Part shown: positions 1-4,983 of the stretch, one piece after another | How positions within the stretch are numbered: the stretch's first letter is position 1 | Layout: the number at the start of each line of letters is the position of its first letter | Assembly: GCA_005885115.1 (NCBI GenBank) | Contig: VAXX01000049.1 | Coordinates: forward strand, 1-5,075 | Direction of reading: 5' to 3' | Length of the DNA stretch: 5,075 nucleotides | Source of the DNA: Actinomycetota bacterium | GTDB lineage: Bacteria; Actinomycetota; Actinomycetes; Mycobacteriales; Micromonosporaceae | Program-made: the position numbers and the translations under genes | Notes under the pieces: generated by a model | What the model saw: only the letters and a program-made list of their open reading frames with translations | Databases searched by the model: none | What the model was told of the DNA's origin: nothing

Positions 1-225
1 CAGCCGGCCCGGTGCCGTACCGGTCTCCTCGGTCACCCACGCCTCGGGGCGCCGGGCCCGGTGCGCCTCGATCCGGGCGGCCCACTCGGGGTCGGCGTCC
101 CCGGGAGCCGCGGTCGCCACGTAGCGGACCTCGGTACCGGCGGGGACCAGCGACTCCGCGTACTCGGACTTGCCGGAACGGATCCCGCCGAGGACAAGAA
201 CGGCGCGGTGAGCCTCGTACGACAT
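1..225 (-). CDS. cobU: Adenosylcobinamide kinase / adenosylcobinamide-phosphate guanylyltransferase, N-terminal part (left edge of window)
   Basis: The first 75 residues are present and the rest lies beyond the left edge; the family is normally about 170-200 residues. The enzyme phosphorylates adenosylcobinamide and then transfers GMP to it during nucleotide-loop assembly of cobalamin, in the cytoplasm. Visible evidence is the P-loop GGIRSGKS at residues 13-20 followed by EYAE, the YVATA strand at 35-39, and [13 protein letters not shown] at 51-63. By comparison with Salmonella CobU (RIEHHRQGRPEHW), His55 is the expected guanylylated histidine. The ATG at 225 is the only usable start: reading upstream, no other start codon occurs before an in-frame TAG at 250-252. 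No Shine-Dalgarno is present, and a TAGGGT element ends 7 nt before the ATG, so the mRNA is probably leaderless. It is divergent from the gene at 302. No cobalamin riboswitch could fit in the short leader. The family call is firm; actinobacterial annotations also use cobP for it. Confidence 0.93.
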   Translation of the reverse strand, partial: MSYEAHRAVLVLGGIRSGKSEYAESLVPAGTEVRYVATAAPGDADPEWAARIEAHRARRPEAWVTEETGTAPGRL

Positions 226-232
226 GCCCCGT

Positions 233-261
233 ACCCTATTTCCCGCGCACTAGGCTGGCGA
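233..261 (-). promoter_or_regulatory. Probable sigma-70-type promoter of cobU, leaderless
   Basis: On the minus strand a TAGGGT -10 element (233-238) matches the TAnnnT consensus. Exactly 17 bp upstream is TCGCCA (256-261), which matches 4 of 6 positions of TTGACA. Seven bases (ACGGGGC on the minus strand) separate the -10 from the ATG, so transcription would start at or next to the A of the start codon. Leaderless genes with this spacing are common in actinobacteria. The -35 is weak and no start site has been measured. This element overlaps the candidate plus-strand -10 at 251-256. Confidence 0.45.
251..256 (+). promoter_or_regulatory. Candidate -10 element for the 302-1322 gene pair
   Basis: TAGGCT fits TAnnnT and would place a transcription start near 262-264, giving a 5' leader of about 40 nt that carries the Shine-Dalgarno GAGGGGAG (286-293). 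No good -35 hexamer is seen 16-18 bp upstream. The position is right for a divergent promoter back to back with that of cobU, but a single TAnnnT match is weak evidence. Confidence 0.3.
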
Positions 262-301
262 TGGCGCCCGGCGGTTCGCCGGGCTGAGGGGAGTTTGCGG
301 G

Positions 302-502
302 ATGGCGTGGACCTGGCGGTACGAGGACGGCACGGGGAAGCCGGTCGAGCAGCCGACGGAGACGTTCACCAGTCAGGCCGACGCGGAGTCCTGGCTCGGC
401 CAGACCTGGCGGCAGCTCGCCACGGCCGGCGTGGTCACCGCCACGCTGGTCGAGGACGACCGGGTGGAGTACCGGATGAGCCTCCTGCCGGCCGGCGAGT
501 GA
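302..502 (+). CDS. Small acidic Trp-rich protein of unknown function (66 aa)
   Basis: This is a 66-residue soluble protein with no signal peptide or membrane segment. It is acidic (11 Asp/Glu against 5 Lys/Arg) and has four tryptophans, W3, W5, W31 and W36. The opening MAWTWRYED and the closing YRMSLLPAGE resemble a small uncharacterised actinobacterial family that I recall only as hypothetical; no function is known to me. The ATG at 302 is preceded by a strong Shine-Dalgarno, GAGGGGAG at 286-293, with 8 nt spacing, which settles the start. Codon third positions are strongly G/C, supporting real coding. It is followed after 34 nt by a membrane protease gene on the same strand, so the two are probably cotranscribed. 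A role as a partner or regulator of that protease is only a guess from position. Confidence 0.85.
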   Translation: MAWTWRYEDGTGKPVEQPTETFTSQADAESWLGQTWRQLATAGVVTATLVEDDRVEYRMSLLPAGE

Positions 503-536
503 CCCGCGTGGGCGAGCCGACCAGAGAGCGCGGCGC

Positions 537-1322
537 GTGAGCGCCTGGCCGGGCGCTCGGGGCGTCGGCACCCGCCGGGCCGCCTTCCGGCCCAGCGCCA
601 TCTTCCTGTGCCTGGTCGCGCTGTTCGTGACCAGCGGCTGGATGGCCTGGGTGGACTTCGGCGCACCGGCGGTCAACGTGATCCTGTTCGTGGTCTCCGG
701 CTGGTTGGTCTCGCTGTGCCTGCACGAGTACGCCCACGCCCTGACCGCGTACCGGTCCGGCGACCTCGCCGTCGCCGAGCGCGGGTACCTGACGCTGAAC
801 CCGCTGCGCTACACCAGCCCCGTACTCTCGATCGCCCTTCCGCTGTTCTACCTGTTCCTGGGCGGGATCGGACTGCCCGGCGGCGCGGTCTGGATCGACC
901 ACTCGCACATCCGGGGCCGCTGGCGGGACTCGCTGATCAGCCTGGCCGGGCCGCTGCTCAACGTGGTCTTCACGGTCCTCGCGGTGCTGCCGTTCGCGGT
1001 GGTCGGCGCCCCGGTCGGCCACCACACGTTCTGGGCGGCGCTGGCCTTCCTGGGCTTCCTCCAGCTCACCGCCAGCCTGCTCAACCTGGCCCCGGTACCG
1101 GGCGTGGACGGCGGCAACGCGCTGCGCCCGTGGCTTCCGGACTCATGGCGGCGCGGCTTCGATCTGATCGCCCCGTACGGCCTGCTGATCTTCCTGGTCC
1201 TGCTGTTCAACCCGCGGGTCGGTGGCGTGTTCTTCAGCGCGGTGTTCGGCCTCGGCGACCTGCTGGGCCTACCGCAGAACCTGGTCCTCGCCGGTCACGA
1301 CCAGTTCATGTTCTGGCGTTAG
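537..1322 (+). CDS. Site-2 protease family (M50) intramembrane zinc metalloprotease
   Basis: A 261-residue polytopic membrane protein. The zinc-binding HExxH is HEYAH at residues 63-67, inside a hydrophobic segment. The second M50 signature, NLAPVPGVDGG at 183-193, supplies the third metal ligand, Asp191. YLTLNPLRY at 84-92 is also typical of compact M50 proteases. Hydrophobic segments lie near 21-39, 44-68, 96-120, 133-157, 164-186 and 208-224, giving about six helices. There is no PDZ or CBS domain, so this is the minimal type that cleaves substrates within the membrane; the substrate is unknown. The GTG at 537 follows a GAGAG element at 524-528 with 8 nt spacing. Starting at Met36 instead would remove most of the first helix, so GTG is preferred. 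It probably forms an operon with the 66-residue gene upstream. Its TAG overlaps the TAA of the opposing ankyrin gene. No terminator hairpin stands out at this junction. Confidence 0.9.
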   Translation: MSAWPGARGVGTRRAAFRPSAIFLCLVALFVTSGWMAWVDFGAPAVNVILFVVSGWLVSLCLHEYAHALTAYRSGDLAVAERGYLTLNPLRYTSPVLSIALPLFYLFLGGIGLPGGAVWIDHSHIRGRWRDSLISLAGPLLNVVFTVLAVLPFAVVGAPVGHHTFWAALAFLGFLQLTASLLNLAPVPGVDGGNALRPWLPDSWRRGFDLIAPYGLLIFLVLLFNPRVGGVFFSAVFGLGDLLGLPQNLVLAGHDQFMFWR

Positions 1323-1957
1323 GCGCCCAGCTCGTCGGCCAGCTCCGGGTGCCCGTGCTCGCGGGCCAGCTCGGCCGGGCGTACCCCGTCGTCCTTGGCG
1401 CGGGCCGGGTCGGCGCCGGCCGCGAGCAGGACCCGGACCAGCCGGGTGTCGCCGTTGGCCGCGGCCGCGTGCAGCGGCGTGTAGCCGCCCTGCTGGGCGG
1501 CGTCGGGGTCGGCGCCGGCGGCCAGCAGCCCCGTGGCGATCCCGACATGCCCGCCGGACGCGGCGGCGTGCAGGGCCTGGATCCGCATCGGGTTGTCGGC
1601 CACCGCGGCCACGTCCGCGCTGCGCGCGATGAGCAGCGCCGCGACCGCCGGGGCGCCGAAGAAGGCGGCCAGGTGCAACGGGGTGAACCCGTCAGGGGTA
1701 CGCGCATCCACCGCCCCGCCCGCGTCCAGCACCTCGGTCACCCGGCCCACCTCGTCCAGCGCGGCCGCCTCGGGCAGGTCGAGTGGGCCGGCCAACCCGG
1801 CCAGCTCCCGCGCCAGCCCGGCCTCGCGGTGGTACAGCGCGTACAGCACCGGGGTCGGCCCGGACGGGTGCCGTACCCGCGCCAGCGCCGGATCGGCGGT
1901 GAGCAGCCGGCGGGCGACCTCGACGTCCCCGGCGGCGATCGCCTCGAACAGTTCCAT
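1319..1957 (-). CDS. Ankyrin-repeat protein (212 aa)
   Basis: A soluble 212-residue protein built almost wholly of ankyrin repeats. The N-terminus (MELFEAIAAGDVEVARRLL) is a capping helix pair with the usual AI..GD pattern. Clear repeats start near residues 89 (DGFTPLHLAAFFG), 122 (ALHAAASGGHVG) and 157 (GGYTPLHAAAANGDT), with a degenerate last repeat at 190-212. The LLAAGADP motif occurs at 144-151 and 177-184, 33 residues apart, the standard repeat length. Ankyrin repeats bind proteins; there is no catalytic domain, signal peptide or membrane helix, so a cytoplasmic adaptor or inhibitor role is inferred. The ATG at 1957 has GGGAG (1963-1967) 5 nt upstream. The gene lies 56 nt after the aldo/keto reductase stop with a strong hairpin in between, leaving no room for a promoter after the hairpin. 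The TAA stop is unusual for such GC-rich DNA and arises in the 4-bp stop overlap with the protease gene. Confidence 0.9.
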   Translation of the reverse strand: MELFEAIAAGDVEVARRLLTADPALARVRHPSGPTPVLYALYHREAGLARELAGLAGPLDLPEAAALDEVGRVTEVLDAGGAVDARTPDGFTPLHLAAFFGAPAVAALLIARSADVAAVADNPMRIQALHAAASGGHVGIATGLLAAGADPDAAQQGGYTPLHAAAANGDTRLVRVLLAAGADPARAKDDGVRPAELAREHGHPELADELGA

Positions 1958-1974
1958 GGCGGCTCCCGGTTCAG

Positions 1975-2008
1975 CCGCCCTCGCCAGGGAGGCCCCTGGC
2001 GAGGGCGG
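1975..2008 (-). terminator. Perfect 15-bp hairpin between the reductase and ankyrin genes
   Basis: The arms 1975-1989 and 1994-2008 are perfect inverted complements (CCGCCCTCGCCAGGG on the plus strand for the left arm) around a 4-nt loop at 1990-1993. On the minus strand it begins 5 nt after the reductase TGA (2014-2016), the usual place for an intrinsic terminator. There is no U-tract, which is common in actinobacterial terminators. The downstream arm ends 7 nt before the ankyrin Shine-Dalgarno (1963-1967). It could therefore also act as a partial terminator, an mRNA 3'-end stabiliser, or a structure that tunes ankyrin translation. The structure is certain from sequence; its role is inferred. 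Confidence 0.6.
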
Positions 2009-2013
2009 GCGCG

Positions 2014-3012
2014 TCACGGCCGCTGGGCCGGGCTCTCGGTCAGCGCCGGATCCCGCGTGACGACCGGGTCGAGCACCTCGTCGATCGCCTTGAGCAGGTC
2101 CGCGTCCAGCTTCACGCCGGACGCCTTGACGTTGTCCCGCAACTGCTCGGGCCGGGTCGCCCCGACGATCGCCGAGGACACGTTCGGGTTCTGCAGCACC
2201 CAGGCCACCGCGAGCTGGGCCATGGTCAGCCCGGCCTGCTCGGCCAGCGGCCGGAGCTGCTGCACCCGGGTCAGCACCTCGTCGCTCAGCCACCGGGCGA
2301 TGAAGTCGGCGCCGGACTTGTCGTCGGTGGCCCGGGAGCCGGCCGGTGCCGGCTGGCCCGGCTGGTACTTGCCGGTCAGGACGCCCTGCGCGATCGGCGA
2401 CCAGACGATCTGCCCGATGCCCAGCTCGTCGGAGGTCGGCACGACCTCGGCCTCGATGACCCGCCACAGCATCGAGTACTGCGGCTGGTTGGACACCAGC
2501 GGTACGCGCAACTGCCGGGCCAGCTCGTACGCGGCCCGGATCTCCGACGCCCTCCACTCCGACACCCCGATGTAGAGCGCCTTGCCCGAGCGGACCACGT
2601 CGGCGAAGGCCTCCATGGTCTCCTCCAGCGGAGTGGCGTAGTCGAAGCGGTGCGCCTGGTACAGGTCGACGTACTCGGTCTGCAACCGGCGCAGCGAACC
2701 GTTGATCGACTCCAGGATGTGCTTGCGGGACAGGCCCCGGTCGTTCTGCCCCTCGCCGGTGGGCCAGTAGACCTTCGTGAAGACCTCCAGGCTCTCCCGC
2801 CGGACGCCGGCCAGGGCCCGGCCGAGGACCGCCTCGGCCCGGGTACCGGCGTACACGTCGGCCGTGTCGAACGTGGTGATTCCCAGCTCGAGGGCGGCGC
2901 GGACGCACGCGGTCGCCTGTTCCTCCTCGACCTGCGAGCCGTGGGTGATCCAGTTGCCGTACGAGATCTCACTGACCTTCAGGCCGGAACGGCCCAGGTG
3001 ACGAAATTCCAT
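2014..3012 (-). CDS. Aldo/keto reductase, Kv-beta-like (AKR6-like) group
   Basis: A complete 332-residue NADPH-dependent (beta/alpha)8-barrel oxidoreductase, cytoplasmic, of normal family length. Beta-hairpin start: MEFRHLGRSGLKVSEISYG. The catalytic tetrad is intact: Asp49 and Tyr54 in FDTADVYAG, Lys80 in FTKV, His121 in YQAHRFD. GLSRKHI (93-99), the WSPIAQGVLTGKY stretch and the C-terminal cofactor-binding VGATRPEQLRDN closely match bacterial and animal Kv-channel beta-subunit-like reductases. Animal Kv-beta subunits have Asn where this protein has His121, so this one looks like a normally active enzyme. The natural substrate cannot be read from sequence; aldehydes or ketones are expected. 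The ATG at 3012 is fixed because an in-frame TAG lies at 3022-3024. There is no Shine-Dalgarno, and TAGGCT ends 6 nt before the ATG, so a leaderless transcript is likely. It lies 22 nt after the WG-protein stop and is followed by a hairpin. Confidence 0.93.
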   Translation of the reverse strand: MEFRHLGRSGLKVSEISYGNWITHGSQVEEEQATACVRAALELGITTFDTADVYAGTRAEAVLGRALAGVRRESLEVFTKVYWPTGEGQNDRGLSRKHILESINGSLRRLQTEYVDLYQAHRFDYATPLEETMEAFADVVRSGKALYIGVSEWRASEIRAAYELARQLRVPLVSNQPQYSMLWRVIEAEVVPTSDELGIGQIVWSPIAQGVLTGKYQPGQPAPAGSRATDDKSGADFIARWLSDEVLTRVQQLRPLAEQAGLTMAQLAVAWVLQNPNVSSAIVGATRPEQLRDNVKASGVKLDADLLKAIDEVLDPVVTRDPALTESPAQRP

Positions 3013-3018
3013 GCCCCG

Positions 3019-3024
3019 AGCCTA
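3019..3024 (-). promoter_or_regulatory. Candidate -10 element for a leaderless aldo/keto reductase transcript
   Basis: On the minus strand, TAGGCT is followed by CGGGGC and then the ATG, so transcription would start at or beside the start codon. The arrangement is nearly the same as in front of cobU (TAGGGT, ACGGGGC, ATG). I find no recognisable -35 at 16-18 bp, where the sequence is still the 3' end of the WG-repeat gene. The absence of a Shine-Dalgarno and the in-frame TAG within the element favour this reading. Confidence 0.4.
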
Positions 3025-3034
3025 GCCAAGGTCG

Positions 3035-4813
3035 TCAGAGCATCGGCCGGGTGTCCGCGAGCAGCCGGTCGATCTCCTCGGTGACCGCCATCCGGGTCGG
3101 GTGGCTGGGCCGGATGACCACCCGGCCGTGCCGGTCCAGGGCGCCCCAGCGGTGTGCCCCGTCGGTGATGAGGAACGCCACCGGGTGGATGACCAGCGCC
3201 GGGTGTACCGGCTCGACCAGCACCCGGCCGGTCCGGTCCACCACGCCCTTGCGCCCGGCCAGCTCCACCACGGCCAGCCCCTCGTCCGAGAACCCGTCGA
3301 TGTAGCGCCCGTCGGACAGCGCGGTGGCGAACGCGTCGTACCCGAACGGGACGACCACCCGACCGGCCCCGTCCACGGCGCCCCACCGCCCGCCCCGCCG
3401 GACCGCCGCCATACCGCGCCGGAACGGCCGTACGTCGTCGAAGCCGGCCGTGATCGTCACGTTGTTGGCCTTGTCCACGGCGATCCAGCTCGCGTTGCCG
3501 TCCCGGGACACCCAGGCCAGGCCGTCGGAGAAGCTGGACACGCCCACGTACCCGTTCTTCGTCGGGATCAGCGTCGCGCCGGATTCGTCGATCAGCTCCC
3601 AGGACTGGTACCCGGGCCGCTGCACCCAGGCCACGCCGTCCTTGAACGGCTGCACGTCGGCGTACCGCGCCGGGATGCAGGTCTCGCCGCTCACCGGGTC
3701 GGTGAAGCCCCACTTGCCGGTGGACTCGTCCAGCGCGGGGGTCGGCGGCTTGCGGATGCGCAGGATCTCCTCCCGGGCGCGCGGGTACGGGCCCCACCCG
3801 TTCTCGGCGACCATCCGGAACACCGCGTCCAGCGCCAGCTCGGTGGACGCGATCATCTCCGGGTCCTCGGCCTTGCGCAGCTCCAGCGCCTTCTCGAAGT
3901 GGTTGCACGCCTCGATGTAGCGGCCCTGCTCGTACGCGGACTTGCCGGCGTGCTGGTGCATGGTGGCCCGCAGCCGGTCCGGCAGCTCGGTCGAGTTGGC
4001 CAGCGTGAACAGCCGGTCGGCCTCCTCGAACTCGCCGCGCCACTGCAGGACGTGGGCCAGCCGCGCCTGGGCGATCGCGATCCGGCGCAGCTCGCCGGTC
4101 TGTTCCGCGTGGGCCAGCGCCAGCTTGCCGTCCGCCTGCGCCATCTTCAGGTCGCCCAGGATCCGCGACACCACCGCGCGCAAGCTCAGCAGCCGGGCCC
4201 GGGAGGCGTTGTCGGAGTGCGCGTTGAGCTTGCCGGTGAGCATGTCCCGGACCTGTTCGAGGCCCTCCCGGTCGTCGACGGTTTCGCGCAGGGTGTCCGG
4301 ATCGAAGGCCCACTCCCAGCCCATCAGGATCTGCTCGGGGTCGGGCGCGCCGGTCGCCTCCGGCTCCGGCTCGCCCGCCGGGGGAGCGGAGATGACCGGC
4401 GCGATCGGCAGCCCCTGCGGCGGGGTGGGCGCGGTCAGGGCATCGGCCAGATCCGGGCGCAGCACCGCGGGGGGCAGGCCGGGCGGGCCGAGGATCTGCC
4501 GCGCGCCCTTCATCGGGGGTACGGGCTGGGTGCGCTCCGGCTGGCGGCGCTCGGTCGGCGCCGGCGCCGGGGGAGCCGGTCGGGCGGTACCCCGGGGCAG
4601 CGGCGGTCCGAGCACGATCGCCGGGCTCACCGGTACCGGCCGGTCCGCCTCCTCGCCGTCGGTCCGCCGGGGCCGTACCCGGGGGTGTTCGCCGGTCTCC
4701 TCGTCCTCCCGGGTGTCCGGGACGACCCGGCTCCACGACATGGTCGGCACGGTCGCCCACGCCGGACGAGCCGGGCGTTGCCGGTCGTCGGAGCGGTCGT
4801 CGCGCTCAGGCAC
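3035..4813 (-). CDS. Pro-rich / TPR-like / WG-repeat protein (592 aa)
   Basis: A large soluble protein with three parts. Residues 1 to about 160 are Pro-, Arg- and Glu-rich and probably disordered. Residues about 180-335 are helical and TPR-like, for example ARLAHVLQWRGEFEEADRLF and AGKSAYEQGRYIEACNHFEK. The C-terminal part has six WG-type repeats starting near 367 (KWGFTD), 404 (SWELIDESG), 442 (SWIAVDKA), 476 (RWGAVDGAG), 521 (RKGVVDRTG) and 555 (RWGALDRHG), each with the G-V-P-Y/F-D-x-V-x-P-F-x-x-G-x-A-x-V type pattern where complete. WG repeats form beta-propeller-like scaffolds; function is unknown. No signal peptide or membrane helix is seen. I chose the GTG at 4813 because GAGGTGA lies 7 nt upstream; an in-frame GTG at 4855 would add 14 residues and ATG 4741 has no Shine-Dalgarno. 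Family content is firm, biological role unknown. It is the first gene of the minus-strand run. Confidence 0.88.
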   Translation of the reverse strand: MPERDDRSDDRQRPARPAWATVPTMSWSRVVPDTREDEETGEHPRVRPRRTDGEEADRPVPVSPAIVLGPPLPRGTARPAPPAPAPTERRQPERTQPVPPMKGARQILGPPGLPPAVLRPDLADALTAPTPPQGLPIAPVISAPPAGEPEPEATGAPDPEQILMGWEWAFDPDTLRETVDDREGLEQVRDMLTGKLNAHSDNASRARLLSLRAVVSRILGDLKMAQADGKLALAHAEQTGELRRIAIAQARLAHVLQWRGEFEEADRLFTLANSTELPDRLRATMHQHAGKSAYEQGRYIEACNHFEKALELRKAEDPEMIASTELALDAVFRMVAENGWGPYPRAREEILRIRKPPTPALDESTGKWGFTDPVSGETCIPARYADVQPFKDGVAWVQRPGYQSWELIDESGATLIPTKNGYVGVSSFSDGLAWVSRDGNASWIAVDKANNVTITAGFDDVRPFRRGMAAVRRGGRWGAVDGAGRVVVPFGYDAFATALSDGRYIDGFSDEGLAVVELAGRKGVVDRTGRVLVEPVHPALVIHPVAFLITDGAHRWGALDRHGRVVIRPSHPTRMAVTEEIDRLLADTRPML

Positions 4814-4820
4814 CTCGGGG

Positions 4821-4827
4821 TCACCTC
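4821..4827 (-). promoter_or_regulatory. Ribosome binding site that fixes the WG-protein start
   Basis: The minus strand reads GAGGTGA here, a seven-base match to the anti-Shine-Dalgarno region, with 7 nt to the GTG at 4811-4813. The competing upstream in-frame GTG (4853-4855) would place this site inside the coding region and has no comparable element before it. Confidence 0.65.
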
Positions 4828-4902
4828 GTGTCGAAAAGCGGCCGGCGAATCGCACCGGGGCCGGGTGCGGTCACTCGGCCCGATGCGGAAGGAGGGTACG
4901 GC

Positions 4903-4983
4903 GTGGCCAACCTCACCGCCAGCACGGCCGCTCGCCAGGCTGGTGGCCCCCGTACGATATCGGACTTTGGTCGCCCTGGTTAG
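4903..4983 (+). CDS. Possible small ORF / leader peptide (26 aa)
   Basis: A GTG at 4903 follows AAGGAGGG (4889-4896), with the AGGAGG core at 4890-4895 and an ideal 7 nt spacing; this is the strongest Shine-Dalgarno in the window. It opens a 26-codon frame beginning MANLTASTAARQAGG and ending DFGRPG before TAG at 4981-4983. The product is small, Ala/Gly/Thr-rich, without an obvious membrane helix, cysteine pair or stalled-ribosome motif. I recognise no family. It is divergent from the WG-protein gene. After the stop the same frame stays open to the right edge of the window, so a leader peptide, a small standalone protein, or a gene broken by a stop are all possible. Without homologues it could also be chance. 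Confidence 0.35.
   Translation: MANLTASTAARQAGGPRTISDFGRPG

Noticed and set aside
1407..1519. Direct repeat of GGGTCGGCGCCGGC at 1407-1420 and 1506-1519
   Set aside because: The spacing of exactly 99 bp equals 33 codons, and both copies encode part of the LLAAGADP ankyrin motif, so it is protein repeat structure and not a DNA element.
608..2575. Long plus-strand open frame of 655 codons across the protease, ankyrin and reductase genes
   Set aside because: It lies in other frames of three well supported genes, is Arg/Pro/Gly-rich low-complexity, and has no family signature. It is a by-product of GC-rich codon use.
1958..2908. Upstream 317-codon extension of the ankyrin frame through the reductase gene
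   Set aside because: The extension is Arg/Pro/Gly-rich and out of frame with the reductase. The real ankyrin start is the ATG at 1957, which has a GGGAG site 5 nt upstream and begins a normal ankyrin cap.
4851..4869. Dyad CGCACC / GGTGCG upstream of the WG-protein gene
   Set aside because: Only 6 bp per arm in very GC-rich DNA, so chance is likely; no matching second copy was noticed elsewhere.
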